Numbered from the stretch's first letter, positions 45,501 to 55,130 are shown. The stretch is 64,000 nt of DNA from Acetivibrio sp. MSJd-27 (GCF_018918095.1 NZ_JAHLPV010000003.1:1-64000); one strand, 5' to 3'. Program-made: numbers and translations. Notes: a model not told the origin generated them from the letters alone.

Positions 45501-45647
45501 GGTCAGAACGCCGATGGCAGTCAGAAAACCGATCTCTGTTTCATAGACGGACACTGCAGCCGTCTCGTCCTCGGCAACTGCAGGAACCATCATCGCTCCC
45601 AACACCATCATAAGCGTTAGAAGCATTGCGATTAGTCTTTTGCTCAT
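42540..45647 (-). CDS. Large secreted SLH-domain surface protein
   Basis: 1035 residues. Signal peptide (1-25, MMVPAVAEDE) then an SLH region (about 35-200): FLTAIGVLTDSFDPAAQITKAQFAAM, YSEIKACKDLKIINGDGGGNFNPDEGITVLTGITIL and a weaker third unit. The remaining 800 residues are beta-rich with no recognised domain; VYDYRVIKDGKVVSIEDIAVGN-like turns recur. It reads as an S-layer-type or wall-bound protein of the class common in Clostridia. Seen: signal and SLH. Its ligand is unknown. GGGAGG lies about seven bases before the ATG. Confidence 0.88.
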   Translation of the reverse strand: MSKRLIAMLLTLMMVLGAMMVPAVAEDETAAVSVYETEIGFLTAIGVLTDSFDPAAQITKAQFAAMVANVLYPDVDFFKLTVAADAPNLYNDVTASHPYYSEIKACKDLKIINGDGGGNFNPDEGITVLTGITILINALGYKPYADINGGFPTGYYTIANETGITKGVSSNGGAEISGNVAAKLVYNSLFADAIRITSVINGETSIEINRGKNILSEHLGIKEYDAIVADDGVCSLNGESIVDDGRIILQEYKTGTQYIVFEANSSVSSYFGQRVKAFVKYNDETGRDEVLYASAHTMNKITTVNSDRILSVSDTTIEYEREKNDDKTLKISLGTTPPLVFINGSLIADYTKEDLKPQDGFVRFIDYDGNNKADIIQVESFNYFSGVKQDHARNIVVDRIDTENKVINCKFNPVNSVDMEDDSLYDYRVIKDGKVVSIEDIAVGNIVSVAESVQPIKNKTFYTLYVSDKTATGSVSSKDEAGQEIFLSDNTSLEFSSSLTSVKTNIVANLAYEKEITFSLDVLGKVAYVDELSSDVPNYAYIIGVQQDTDFGDDVLKLKLFTQAGEFAVHELSSKAKIDGHSFNNAAEAITLLNTRPDGTVSTPADGAKVISRPAIVEINSDSMIKEIDTDALNYGEQENKLEEGMRFPKIEVYFPSIKTFDGSFYLTENTVILKVPDIDRYSLTKESLSSQTSGSYSLEENFVKDHEQDVNDIKYYGCWKPAQLQATMQYDAQAYDVDPDTGVAGLLVVRGMVNYNYQDQNYKLPFNVFKKLSKMIDAETGEEMYKIYYFNSGSEKSVVVAPNELIVWYNSIIFGEGVIDGRTQYTKASSEKIEGLKEGDIFRFEQKNGKLSHIERTINISKTNSVITGTLIPSAPRLPYTKSTVSASNVPIPFDGRGYAAYTYDQTFTAFFGTAMDMKNGMVELRLPMTTHTNYIGKEIGTASECKVLDRLQKLPAKITVIEETECDLAHDNCKYKIRNGSINDVITASSFSGDKNIDGFYKASKIYLFGTKGAAYTECIILNLTEEHNRNAK

Positions 45648-45715
45648 AAAAATACCTCCCTATTTTTTTCACTGTACAAATTTCTTTGCGGTTATCAAAC
45701 CGCATACCCTATACA

Positions 45716-45744
45716 ATTATATCTTACAGGAAAAGAAATGTAAA
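45716..45744 (-). promoter_or_regulatory. Promoter of the large SLH gene
   Basis: On the minus strand TTTACA, 17-base spacer, perfect TATAAT. The leader then holds a GCGGTT/AACCGC hairpin (45688-45703). Confidence 0.75.
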
Positions 45745-45798
45745 TACAATTCTTTTTTTTTACAAAATACCATCTGTTTTATGTAAAATATGCACAAA

Positions 45799-47805
45799 CT
45801 AATTTTTTTTCGCCCGGTACAGCTTCGTCCCCTGGCTGTAATACAGATTCCCGTCATTGCCCAGCGCCAGTGTCTGAACCGGAATATCATACTGCTTCAC
45901 CGCATAGGCTTCCGTATCCACCAAAGTCAGCTTGCCGCCCGCATTGCTGTATAGAATACCATCCTCATCAAACGCCATGCAGTAAGGCCGCCAGGTCACC
46001 TCGGAAAGTTTCCAGCTCAAACCTCCCGCGTCGATCTGGTGCGAAACCTCCAGCGTGTTTTCATCCAGTGTAAAAATCAGGCCGGAGGAAATGCACCAAA
46101 GTTTGCCGCTTCTATCAAAGCGAATACCGCCCAGATGCATCACGGGTGTATCATATCCCGGAAAGCGAACCTCTTTTTTCCTTATCACCGTACCTGCCTC
46201 CAAATCAAAGACAAACACGCAGGCCTGCCGCGCCTTGGGCACACTTCCCAGACCGCCCCAGATACCCGTTGTGCCGTAAACCAGACCGTCTTTAAAGCAC
46301 AGGCTGGTAATGGTTTGGTCTTCAATCAGATTTTCATATACCTTCTTTTCTTTGGTTTCCGTATCATATACCGTGAGAGCGCCCCCTACAACCCCATAAT
46401 CCGGTACGGTTCCGATCACCAATTTTGTTCCCGCCTCACAGAGCGCAAAGGGTCTGTCCTGCTTATGCCCCACCATGAAAATGGGCTTTGGATTTTCATC
46501 TGGTACATAAGGTTTTTGATAGTCATATTCCCAGATAGCCGCCCGGGTGTACACGCCGAAATAGAGCTTTCCGTTACAGACGCAGATCCCTTCGGTCTGA
46601 CGAACCTTGCGGTATGCGTACTCCTCTGTCTGCGGGTTGAAGGACAGCGCCTGAATCCCCATATAAGTTCCCAGAACAATCTCCCCGTCCCTTCCGGTAT
46701 TCATCGCATGAATTGGCGTAGGATTTTTTGGCAGATCCACGTCCGTCAAAAATTCAACCGTTTTGTTCTGCAAATTGATATAAACCGGACAGTTGTTGTC
46801 ATAGTTAACGGTGATCAAGGTTTCCCCGGGATAGCGCGTTTGATCCTCCAGACGGTAAAATCCGCCGCCCATAAATCCGTTTGCATAGTCGTACGCGTCA
46901 TCCCCTTCGGGAAATTTCAGATAGCAAATACCGGTATCGGATACTTGATAGGTATCCAGATCCACTGCCCGCAGGTTTCCGTCCTCCCCGGCAAAATAAC
47001 ATTTGTTCCCGTTGGGCTCGCTGACATGCTGGCCGCCCAGACCGGGTTCGCACACCTTCATCCAGCGGTTTTCCCCCGTGTGATAACAGAGCACGTAAAA
47101 ACGCCCTTTCGTGGTTTTTACCACCGGAAAAAGAAGCTTTCCTATCTTCGTCATGTAATAATACAGACAGATGGCCTCCCCCTCCGCAAAAGGCAGAAAA
47201 TCCGGCGGGAAAATGGTTTCTTTCCGGCCGGATGCGATGTCCAGACACACCATTTTCGGATGCTGGGAGCGGGTTCCCGCATACACCTTGCCGTCTATGT
47301 ATACACAGGACTGGGCATACATTTCTCCCTCCGCCGCACAGCCCAAATCCTCAAACTCTTTTTTCTGCGGATCATAACAAAATATTTTTCCGCTCGGATA
47401 GGTTCCCCCGTAAACACGATCTGCTTCGTCCACTGAGAGGTGATACAGCGCGTGCTCCCCAAAGGGGCTGCCCAACGGCCGCAGCTGCTTATCCTCGGCA
47501 CTGTAGCAATACAGCAGTCCTGGATAGCCAAAGGGCGCCATATACACATTGCCCTTTTGATCTGTGACATGCGTCCAGCAGGTGGTTGTCTCCGCTCCAT
47601 CATCGCCGGAATCCTGCCGGATACAGCGGATCGCCTTCTTCCGGTTGACATCAAACGCCACAAAGGTGGACGGTGTCCCCGAAACGGAGAAATAAAGCAT
47701 ATCCCTCCCGTCCTCACAGCCTTTCACTGCATGCAGAAGAAAGGAGTTCTTGACCGGCTCGCTTAAAAACTCCGTCGTCCTTTCCAGTTTTGTCTCCCTA
47801 TTCAT
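45799..47805 (-). CDS. Cytosolic beta-propeller protein, paralogue of the secreted one
   Basis: 668 residues, no signal peptide. Blade-like repeats run throughout (DQKGNVYMAPFGYPGLLYCY, DEADRVYGGTYPSGKIFCYD, KDGLVYGTTGIWGGLG, NDGNLYYSQGTKLYR). Order and spacing of the motifs follow the first 700 residues of the protein at 8289-11552, including the shared 'IWGGLG' segment and the 'QDRPFxxxEAG' segment, so the two are paralogues with different destinations. Fold class is confident; function unknown, with unsaturated-sugar lyase-like activity only a guess. AGAGGTG precedes the ATG. Confidence 0.82.
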   Translation of the reverse strand: MNRETKLERTTEFLSEPVKNSFLLHAVKGCEDGRDMLYFSVSGTPSTFVAFDVNRKKAIRCIRQDSGDDGAETTTCWTHVTDQKGNVYMAPFGYPGLLYCYSAEDKQLRPLGSPFGEHALYHLSVDEADRVYGGTYPSGKIFCYDPQKKEFEDLGCAAEGEMYAQSCVYIDGKVYAGTRSQHPKMVCLDIASGRKETIFPPDFLPFAEGEAICLYYYMTKIGKLLFPVVKTTKGRFYVLCYHTGENRWMKVCEPGLGGQHVSEPNGNKCYFAGEDGNLRAVDLDTYQVSDTGICYLKFPEGDDAYDYANGFMGGGFYRLEDQTRYPGETLITVNYDNNCPVYINLQNKTVEFLTDVDLPKNPTPIHAMNTGRDGEIVLGTYMGIQALSFNPQTEEYAYRKVRQTEGICVCNGKLYFGVYTRAAIWEYDYQKPYVPDENPKPIFMVGHKQDRPFALCEAGTKLVIGTVPDYGVVGGALTVYDTETKEKKVYENLIEDQTITSLCFKDGLVYGTTGIWGGLGSVPKARQACVFVFDLEAGTVIRKKEVRFPGYDTPVMHLGGIRFDRSGKLWCISSGLIFTLDENTLEVSHQIDAGGLSWKLSEVTWRPYCMAFDEDGILYSNAGGKLTLVDTEAYAVKQYDIPVQTLALGNDGNLYYSQGTKLYRAKKN

Positions 47806-47960
47806 TTTTGCACCTCTTTGTTTCTTTTTATCGCAAAATAGTGGTAATTTTATTTTATCATAAAGCCAAGATTACAATATTACGTTTCTATTAAAAAATC
47901 ATATCAAATCGGTTACAAGTTTGCGAGCCACCGGGAAAGAGAAAAAGCAAACTGTGGTTT

Positions 47961-49334
47961 TTACTGCTGTTTTTCCGGTGCGGATCCATCCCTGCATATC
48001 CTTCCAATGCTGAGCAGGAACACCGTGGTGGTGGTCAGCGCCGCCGTGATATCGGAAATGGGTTCCGCGATAAAGACGCCGTCCACCCCCAGAAATTTCG
48101 GGAGAAGAATGGCCAGCGGGATAAGCAGGACAATCTTTCGCAGCAGTGCCATGCAAATCGCTGTTTTCGCCCGCCCCATTGCAATAAACGCATTCTGGAG
48201 GGAAACCTGAGCTCCCATCAAAAAGGTTCCTATCATAAAAATCCGCATGGATACAACCGCGATATCCATCAGCGCGGGATCCGAGCTGAAGATCCGGATT
48301 ATGACTCGGGGAAACAGTTCAATCAGCAAGCACGCCAGCACCGACGCAGTCATACAAAGGGTAAAAGAATATTTCACAGTCTTTTTCACCCGATCGTAAT
48401 TCTTCGCGCCGAAGTTGTAACCGATAATAGGCTGTGCCCCCTGCGTGAACCCCTGCAATGGAAGCGTAAATATCTGAATGGTACTGCTTAAAATAGTCAT
48501 TGCGCCGACATACAGATCGCTGCCGTAAAGTCGAAGATTGGTGTTCAGGGTAATCTGCACCAGGCTTTCGGTGGACTGCATGATAAAGGGCGCCATGCCC
48601 AGCGCTGTGATTTTGCCAAGCAGACGGAAATCGACTTTAAAATATTTTGTTCGGATACGGATGCCGGTCTTTTTTCCAAACAGAAATTTCAGCACCCAAA
48701 GGGCGGAGACAAACTGGGAAAGGATGGTTGCCAGCGCAGCTCCCTGCACACCCATGCGGAATCCGAAGATCAAGATCGGATCCAGAACGATATTGGTAAC
48801 CGCCCCGATCAAAACTGTCAGCATCCCGGTTTTCGCAAATCCCTGGGCATTGATAAAATTGTTGAGCCCCAGACTCAGCTGTACGAACAGCGTGCCGATT
48901 AGATAAATTGTCAGATAGCTTTCCGCATAACCGATGGTATCGTCACTGGCCCCGAACTGGTAAAGCAGAGGCCGCTTAAAAATCAGAAACACCGAAGTGA
49001 GGATCACGCTGATTCCCACCAGGGTGACAAACGAATTTCCCAGCAGCTTTTCCGCTTCTCTCCGATCTCCTTTTCCCAAGGCAATGGAAGTCAGAGGAGC
49101 GCCGCCCATCCCGATAAGCGCACTGAACGCGGATACCAGCAGGATGATGGGAAAGGTCAGTCCTACCCCGGTCAGGGCAAGGGTCCCTTCCTCAGGGATA
49201 TGCCCCAGATACATTCGGTCCACAATATTATAAAGCGCATTGATCAGCTGTGCGACAATCGCAGGAATCGAAAGCTTTATCAGCAATTTTAGAAGGTTGC
49301 CCTCCGCAAATTCCTTATCCATATTTTTCGTCAA
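47961..49334 (-). CDS. MATE-family efflux transporter
   Basis: About 457 residues with twelve hydrophobic segments. MATE features: LIKLSIPAIVAQLINALYNIVDRMYLG at the N-terminus, GxGGAPLTSIALGKGDRREAEKLLGN, and the mirrored QGAQPIIGYNFGAKNYDRVKKTV in the second half. It should export cationic drugs or metabolites with Na+ or H+. The frame is open 52 codons further upstream, but those are unlike MATE proteins; TTG at 49334 has GGAG ten bases upstream, and ATG at 49322 is the alternative. Confidence 0.9.
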   Translation of the reverse strand: MTKNMDKEFAEGNLLKLLIKLSIPAIVAQLINALYNIVDRMYLGHIPEEGTLALTGVGLTFPIILLVSAFSALIGMGGAPLTSIALGKGDRREAEKLLGNSFVTLVGISVILTSVFLIFKRPLLYQFGASDDTIGYAESYLTIYLIGTLFVQLSLGLNNFINAQGFAKTGMLTVLIGAVTNIVLDPILIFGFRMGVQGAALATILSQFVSALWVLKFLFGKKTGIRIRTKYFKVDFRLLGKITALGMAPFIMQSTESLVQITLNTNLRLYGSDLYVGAMTILSSTIQIFTLPLQGFTQGAQPIIGYNFGAKNYDRVKKTVKYSFTLCMTASVLACLLIELFPRVIIRIFSSDPALMDIAVVSMRIFMIGTFLMGAQVSLQNAFIAMGRAKTAICMALLRKIVLLIPLAILLPKFLGVDGVFIAEPISDITAALTTTTVFLLSIGRICRDGSAPEKQQ

Positions 49335-49601
49335 AGTCTTCACACTCCAGTCTCTTTTTATGTATTTGCGGGCTGAATCCGATAGAGCCGACTGCACAAC
49401 GGTACAAGGGAACCACTCCTGTTTGAAACCAATTCTGCGTCTGCAATGGCTTTGCTTTTCGTCAATTTCGTTTTGCTGCCATTCCGTCACAAAAGACTTT
49501 TTTCGCTTCAGCCTTAAAATATTATTTTAAAGGAATTACGCATGCTTGTCAACCGGATGTCATATCATTTTAAGAGATGTCTTTGCAAAGGAGAAATGAA
49601 A

Positions 49602-50303
49602 ATGGAAATCAACATGGCTATCCTGGTTTTTTTCCTGCTTCTGTTAATCTATACCTTGATGTCGGAAGCCTTTACCGTAATGTTCCGCTTAACCGGCATG
49701 AATACGGAAAAAGCCCGCTTTCAAGTGATCTCCATGCTGACCAACAGCGGGTTTACCACAAACGAAAGCGAACTTATCTTAAAAGATCCCCTGCGCAGGA
49801 AACTTGCTCTGCTCACGATGCTGTTCGGATATGCTTTCACTGCCACCGTTGTCTCCATCGCCATCAATGTTATCCTCCGGCTGAATGAATCGAAAGATTT
49901 CGATATTCTTCGGTTCATTCTGCCATTCCTTTTCTGGGGCTGCGGCTTTTTGCTTCTGATCCGGACACGGTGGATGCGGCGCCAATTTGACAAAATGATA
50001 GAAAGTTTGGGAAACCGTATGATTCATTCTGGAAAAAACAAAAATTCTGTGATAATATTAGATTATATTGGGGAGTTTGTCCTTGCGGAGGTGCAGGTCA
50101 ACCGCCTGCCGGAGCCGCTTCAGGATAAAACCATCAGCCAGGCTTCCCTGAAGGAACGGTATGCCATATCTGTATTGATGGTAAAGCGCCCCGGCATTTT
50201 AGTATCCAATGTTTCCGGAGCGGTCAGCGTCCGCCCGAGAGACAGGCTTATCCTGTTCGGGCCGCCTTCCAGCATTCGGAGTCTGTTTCAAAAGACCGAT
50301 TGA
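49602..50303 (+). CDS. Membrane protein with TrkA-C (RCK_C) domain
   Basis: 233 residues. Four hydrophobic segments in the first 115 residues include FRLTGMNTEKARFQVISMLTNSGFTT, a stretch like the pore-loop filter of K+-transporter proteins (TxGF), and the last 75 are a TrkA C-terminal domain (LAEVQVNRLPEPLQDKTISQASL, VSGAVSVRPRDRLILFGPP). A ligand-gated ion-transport role is plausible. The ATG with GGAG eight bases upstream is chosen. Next gene, 17 bases on, is the HAD phosphatase. Confidence 0.8.
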   Translation: MEINMAILVFFLLLLIYTLMSEAFTVMFRLTGMNTEKARFQVISMLTNSGFTTNESELILKDPLRRKLALLTMLFGYAFTATVVSIAINVILRLNESKDFDILRFILPFLFWGCGFLLLIRTRWMRRQFDKMIESLGNRMIHSGKNKNSVIILDYIGEFVLAEVQVNRLPEPLQDKTISQASLKERYAISVLMVKRPGILVSNVSGAVSVRPRDRLILFGPPSSIRSLFQKTD

Positions 50304-50320
50304 GGAGTAAATAGAAAAAT

Positions 50321-51160
50321 ATGAAAAAAAGATTGTTTGTCACGGATTTAGACGGAACCCTGTTAAATACAAAGAAAGAAATTCCACTCTTCACCGCCCA
50401 AAGCATTCAAAAAATCGTGGAAAATGGGGATTATTTCACGGTTGCCTCCGCCAGAACACCCGCCACTGTTGTTCCCATGCTGTCGGGAATTCCGATCAAC
50501 GCGCCCGCTGTGCTCATGAACGGCGTGATTCTCTTCGACCTGGAAAAGCGAAGCGCCCTGCGCGTGGAATATATTCCGAATCATACTGCCCTGCAAGTGG
50601 TACAAGCCTTTGAAAAACACCAGCGATATGGTTTTTTGTATCACTATGACCGGGATGAGATTGAGGTGCATTACCAAAATCTGAACACCCTCTGCGAACA
50701 GGAGTTTTACACCATCCGCAAAGGGAAGGCTTACAAAAAATTTGTTCAGACCGAGGATTTTTATCCCCTGATCGACGGCAGAGTGGTCTATTTTGCCGTG
50801 ATTGGAGGCTATGAGGAACTGGAGCCCCTGAGCAAATCCATCGCAAAAATTGATGGAATCGACTTTGTGTTTTACAAGGACGTTTATGCGCAGGATGTCT
50901 ATTATCTGGAGATTTACAGTGAAAAGGCAAATAAGGAAAACGGCATTCGGAATCTGAAACGCCTTGTCCCCTGCAGCCGCACCATTGCGTTTGGAGATAA
51001 TTACAACGACATGGGAATGTTCCGTTGTGCGGATGAATGTTATGCGGTGGAAAACAGCGTGCCGGAACTCAAGCAAATGGCGGATGGCATCATCCCTTGC
51101 AATGAGGAAGAAGGCGTCGCGCAGAAGCTGAGGGAATTTTTGACGAAAGACACGCTTTGA
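50321..51160 (+). CDS. HAD-superfamily Cof-type sugar phosphatase
   Basis: 279 residues. HAD motif I DLDGTLL with nucleophile Asp9 and acid/base Asp11, motif II ASART, a type IIB cap in the middle, Lys in EKANKENGIR, and motif IV GDNYNDMGMF. Cof-type enzymes hydrolyse sugar or nucleotide phosphates with broad range. Probably co-transcribed with the TrkA-C gene. The last 60 codons and 36 bases downstream recur almost identically at 55307-55521. Confidence 0.93.
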   Translation: MKKRLFVTDLDGTLLNTKKEIPLFTAQSIQKIVENGDYFTVASARTPATVVPMLSGIPINAPAVLMNGVILFDLEKRSALRVEYIPNHTALQVVQAFEKHQRYGFLYHYDRDEIEVHYQNLNTLCEQEFYTIRKGKAYKKFVQTEDFYPLIDGRVVYFAVIGGYEELEPLSKSIAKIDGIDFVFYKDVYAQDVYYLEIYSEKANKENGIRNLKRLVPCSRTIAFGDNYNDMGMFRCADECYAVENSVPELKQMADGIIPCNEEEGVAQKLREFLTKDTL

Positions 51161-51196
51161 GATCCGATAATCATTGTATGATTTTCACAAAAATAT
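50982..51196 (+). repeat. 215-bp direct repeat, copy 1 (3' end of the HAD gene)
   Basis: Covers the last 60 codons of the HAD gene and its 3' flank. Copy 2 is at 55307-55521, offset exactly 4325 bases. Only one difference was seen (GAA to GGA, Glu to Gly). Confidence 0.95.
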
Positions 51197-51218
51197 GTAA
51201 TTCCTATAAAAATGAGAT

Positions 51219-51246
51219 TTGACTTTTGTGTTATCTTCCTTATAAT
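51219..51246 (+). promoter_or_regulatory. Promoter-like unit, copy 1
   Basis: TTGACT, 16-base spacer, TATAAT, then AAATACATAAGAATAAAAGG. The same block occurs at 55651. In this copy about 255 bases lie between it and the matching hairpin at 51510. No gene starts in that space, so the product may be a non-coding RNA of about 285 bases. Confidence 0.6.
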
Positions 51247-51509
51247 AAATACATAAGAATAAAAGGTTTGGGAAGGGGCAATTACCGGCTTAACCCTATA
51301 AGGGGCCCTGATTATATTATCGCATCACATGCACTGCCATCCATAAACGGTTCAAAAGCAATACCATGACTTTTTCGATAATGTTTTAATGTGCTTTCTC
51401 TTTTTTCGGCTTACTTAAAGCTCGTCGTTCTTATTGTCGCTCTGCTCTTTTTTTCTTTCCCCGATAGAACCGGGGGATTATTTCCACGCCTTAAGGCACC
51501 TTTCAGAAG

Positions 51510-51537
51510 AGGCCTGCAGGAAAAATACTGCGGGCCT
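51510..51537 (+). terminator. GC-rich hairpin family member 1
   Basis: AGGCCTGCAG, eight-base loop, CTGCGGGCCT and T5: a full terminator. It is preceded by TTCAGAAG as in member 3 at 55718. Confidence 0.85.
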
Positions 51538-51632
51538 TTTTGCATTGAAAAAGCAAACAAGGCTCAAACGTTTCATTTCTTGGACGAAATGATAAATATT
51601 TTGGACGATCTCAGAATTTTCATTTTGATTTG

Positions 51633-51661
51633 TTGAAACTGAATAATTCCGGTGATAAAAT
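51633..51661 (+). promoter_or_regulatory. Promoter of the NAGPA surface-protein gene
   Basis: TTGAAA, 17-base spacer, TAAAAT, about 90 bases before the ATG. Confidence 0.6.
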
Positions 51662-51749
51662 ACAACTAAATCATATTGAAATTGCATATTTTGGATTTTC
51701 CCAATCTGAATCAAATTTATTATTTATTAAGGTAAAGGAGGAAGTGTTT

Positions 51750-54700
51750 ATGAAGATGGGAAAGAAAACAATCTGTTTCATGCTCTCGCTGCTGATGGTA
51801 TGCAGTCTGATGCTGCCGGGAATTGCAGCGGAGGAGGTTACGGAAGGAGATACGAACCTTGCGCTGAAATCAGCGGGATACGCTACGGTAAGCGGTTCCA
51901 CAGCAGCATCGCTGGCTAGAATCAACGATGGTATTACAACAAAAGGCAATTTCTTTAACGCTGCAGCAAAAGACATTACCATTACTTTTTCTCTCTCTCA
52001 GCCAATGATTTTGAGCAAAATTATATTTTATGAGGAACAAAGTAACATCAAAAATTATACGATCGAGGCAGCTACGGATGCGTCTTTTTCTAACATTGTG
52101 CAAACCTTTTCAGGTACAGGAATCGGAACCTCGACAACCGAAGTAACCTCTAAAGATTTTATCTTCTCCGAGCCGAAAGAGGCACAGTATATCCGCCTTC
52201 AGATGGGTGCTACAAGCGCTAATAGACGTATCACAGAGTTCGAAATTTGGGGACATAAAAAACCATTAGAGCCCCTAGATCCCGATATGTTCAGCGGCGG
52301 AACGGGAACCGATGAAGATCCCTTTCTTATCTCCACCCCGCAGCAGTTTGATAACATGAGAGATTCCAGAGTTGCCGGAATGAGTTTCAAGGTGACAGCG
52401 GACATTGACCTCACCGAACTGACGGATGACTATGAACCCTTTGCCTTCTCCGGCAAACTCACAGGGGACGATTCGGAAAATCTGAAAACCATTCATGTGA
52501 ACATCGACAAGCCTGCCGCTAATAATGTCGGGCTGTTCAGTGAGGTTTCCGACGGTGTGCAGATCTCCAATCTGCGTTTGACCGGCTCTGTAACCGGAGG
52601 TACCTATGTGGGCGGTTTCATTGGTCTTGGCGACGAAGGAACCTCTGCCAGTGCAAAGCTGGAAAACTGTATAAACGAAGCCGCAATAACCGGAACCGAT
52701 ACCGTTGGTGGCTTCGCCGGAAGAATTTATATCGGAACACACAACATTACGCTCAACAAGCTGATCAACAAAGGCACTGTAAAAGCAGACAAGAACGGAG
52801 CAGGGATTATCGCTGTGACCAAATCAACGCTTTCGGTTACCAACTGTGCCAATCTGGGTACGGTGATCACGACTGCAAGTGACGGAAAGGGCTCTGCAGG
52901 GATTGTCGCCTGGAACTACGGCTCGGTTTCCGGTTGCTATAACAGCGGAACCGTTTCCGGATTCAGCAATGTGGGCGGCATTGTGGGTTCTCAGTCCGCA
53001 GTCAATACAATTAAAAACTGTTATAACAATGGTGATATCATCAATACCAGCAAAGATAATACCGCGGGAGGTATTGCCGGATATGCCAGCAGGTCACTTA
53101 CCATCCAAAACTGCTACAATACAGGAAAGGTCACCGACGGAGAGAACTTCAACCCCATATTCGGCAGCAACGCCAGCAGCATCACTGTTACAGTGAAAGA
53201 CTCGCTGTACCTTTCCCCCAACGCACAGGATGACGGGCTGGACGGTACACTCCCCAAAAATCTAACCGAACTCGCAGCCGCTTCGGAATTGGGCAGCGAT
53301 TTCGCAGCACCCGCCGGAACCTACCAGTTCCCGGAAATCATCGGAAATTTGAATCATTCCGGTTACAAGGTTTATACCGTGACGGTAACCGCCGGTGAAA
53401 ACGGCACAGCGGAGCCTCTGGGCGCAAGCTATGTCAAAGGCGGCGATACCCTTACCGTGACGCTGAATCCCGCAGAAGATTATCAGGTTGGAACGGTAAC
53501 CTTTAATGGCACAGAAATCCCCGGAGTAACCGTTACCTATACCACTGATTCGATTAAGGCGGATGCAGAAATTTCAGTCACCTTTGCAGAGAAACCGCCG
53601 GCGCCACCGCAGGTGGAAACCTATGAAAAGTTCTTTGTTCACAATGAAACAGACAAAACAGGAAGCGTGACCTTTGGAACGGTTGTTGCAGGAAAAGACT
53701 ACACTGTGGAGGAATACGGTATTCTTTTCTCTATGACCGACAGCGAGCCCACCATTGAAGGAGGCGCAACCAAGCTCTCCGCGGACAAAGGCAAGCCCCT
53801 CACTGTCAACGGACATTTCGGAGTGGAGCTTTTGGGAGAACTGCTCAAAGGAAAAACTTATTATACAAGAACCTATATCATTCATAAAGACGCAGACGGA
53901 ACAGTCGCACCGGCGTATGGAAACGTATCCACCGTCACATTGCCGAACTTTCCCGGAGAACCCACCATCACCGGCGGAACGGTTACCTCTTACAGCAGCT
54001 CCTCTCTGGCAGATAATGTGGATTTCCGTGAACTGAGCTTCACTTTGAATGACGAAGATCAAACGGTAAAATACATATCTTTTGACCCCGGCAATTATGA
54101 GCTTGTCCCGGTTCTTGCAAATGGCACCGTGCTGGGAGGTCAAACGGTTCTGGAGATGGCAAATGATTTGGAAGCCAAAGGATATGAGGTGATTGCCGGC
54201 ATCAATGCGGACTTTTTTGATATGGACAGTGAGCTCTATGGTGCACCGCGGGGAATGATGGTAATCGACGGCGAACTTATCTGTTCTCAGTTGGAAAGCG
54301 CTGTCGGGGTTCCCACCCGCCACGGCGTGGGGATCACGGCGGACAACAAGCTGGCTCTGACACCGTTCAGCCAGTCGGTCAATAACTGCGGGCCGAAGCT
54401 GACAAAACAGCTTACGATCGGGGGAGCCTCCTTTGCGATTGCGACCATCAACCGTACAATGCAGTTTTCCAAAGGGAATTTTTCAGGTATTTCTCTGTTT
54501 ACACGGCGCTATGCCGACAATATTACGGCAGATATGCTGGGAACAAACAGCTTGCTTTGTGAAGTGGAGGGCGGTAAACTGAATATCAACCAAACCGTCA
54601 GTCTGAAAGTGCTGGAACCCCTTGCGGCATCCGGCAGCTACGGCGCCTTGCCCGAGGGCCAGGTTATCGTCACAATGACAGATGACATTCCCTCGGAGAC

Positions 54701-55130
54701 GCTGAGTCAGTTCCAAGGCCTACAAACAGACGATACACTGACCTTAACCCTTCAAATAAATGAAACCGACACCGGCTTTCAAAACGTCAAAACCATTCTG
54801 GGCTCCATGTACACGCCACTGATTGACGGGAATGTAAAAGAGTATGCGCCTACTGTTGTCGCTGGCAAAAAAGACTGTCGGATCTCTTTCGGCATCCGCG
54901 CCGACGGCACAATGGTTATGGCATATCTGAACGGAGATGACGAGCAATCCAAAGGTTTTAGCATTACGGAGGAAGGCAATCTGATGAAAGATCTTGGCTG
55001 TACGGACGCAGTCAATTTTGACTCTGGCGGATCCGCCTCCCTGATTCTGAAAAAGGACGGCATACTCACTGCCGAAGTCGCCTCCGAGAGACAAGTGGCG
55101 AACGCACTATTCCTTTGCCGGAAAAAATAG
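51750..55130 (+). CDS. Secreted multidomain protein: discoidin, GLUG repeats, NAGPA-type phosphodiester glycosidase
   Basis: 1126 residues. Signal peptide (1-25), F5/8 type C discoidin (about 35-175), GLUG-repeat region (about 180-500; VGGFIGLG, VGGFAGRIY, SAGIVAWNYG, VGGIVGSQS, AGGIAGYAS), a bacterial repeat beta domain (about 530-600), a spacer, and a C-terminal phosphodiester glycosidase (NAGPA, about 775-1120) with AGINADFFDMD, PRGMMVIDGE, FGIRADGTMVMAYLNG and DAVNFDSGGSASLI. NAGPA enzymes remove terminal GlcNAc-1-phosphate-type groups from glycans. It should act on surface or host polysaccharides. AAAGGAGG precedes the ATG. The whole gene lies between two copies of a 215-bp direct repeat. 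Confidence 0.9.
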   Translation: MKMGKKTICFMLSLLMVCSLMLPGIAAEEVTEGDTNLALKSAGYATVSGSTAASLARINDGITTKGNFFNAAAKDITITFSLSQPMILSKIIFYEEQSNIKNYTIEAATDASFSNIVQTFSGTGIGTSTTEVTSKDFIFSEPKEAQYIRLQMGATSANRRITEFEIWGHKKPLEPLDPDMFSGGTGTDEDPFLISTPQQFDNMRDSRVAGMSFKVTADIDLTELTDDYEPFAFSGKLTGDDSENLKTIHVNIDKPAANNVGLFSEVSDGVQISNLRLTGSVTGGTYVGGFIGLGDEGTSASAKLENCINEAAITGTDTVGGFAGRIYIGTHNITLNKLINKGTVKADKNGAGIIAVTKSTLSVTNCANLGTVITTASDGKGSAGIVAWNYGSVSGCYNSGTVSGFSNVGGIVGSQSAVNTIKNCYNNGDIINTSKDNTAGGIAGYASRSLTIQNCYNTGKVTDGENFNPIFGSNASSITVTVKDSLYLSPNAQDDGLDGTLPKNLTELAAASELGSDFAAPAGTYQFPEIIGNLNHSGYKVYTVTVTAGENGTAEPLGASYVKGGDTLTVTLNPAEDYQVGTVTFNGTEIPGVTVTYTTDSIKADAEISVTFAEKPPAPPQVETYEKFFVHNETDKTGSVTFGTVVAGKDYTVEEYGILFSMTDSEPTIEGGATKLSADKGKPLTVNGHFGVELLGELLKGKTYYTRTYIIHKDADGTVAPAYGNVSTVTLPNFPGEPTITGGTVTSYSSSSLADNVDFRELSFTLNDEDQTVKYISFDPGNYELVPVLANGTVLGGQTVLEMANDLEAKGYEVIAGINADFFDMDSELYGAPRGMMVIDGELICSQLESAVGVPTRHGVGITADNKLALTPFSQSVNNCGPKLTKQLTIGGASFAIATINRTMQFSKGNFSGISLFTRRYADNITADMLGTNSLLCEVEGGKLNINQTVSLKVLEPLAASGSYGALPEGQVIVTMTDDIPSETLSQFQGLQTDDTLTLTLQINETDTGFQNVKTILGSMYTPLIDGNVKEYAPTVVAGKKDCRISFGIRADGTMVMAYLNGDDEQSKGFSITEEGNLMKDLGCTDAVNFDSGGSASLILKKDGILTAEVASERQVANALFLCRKK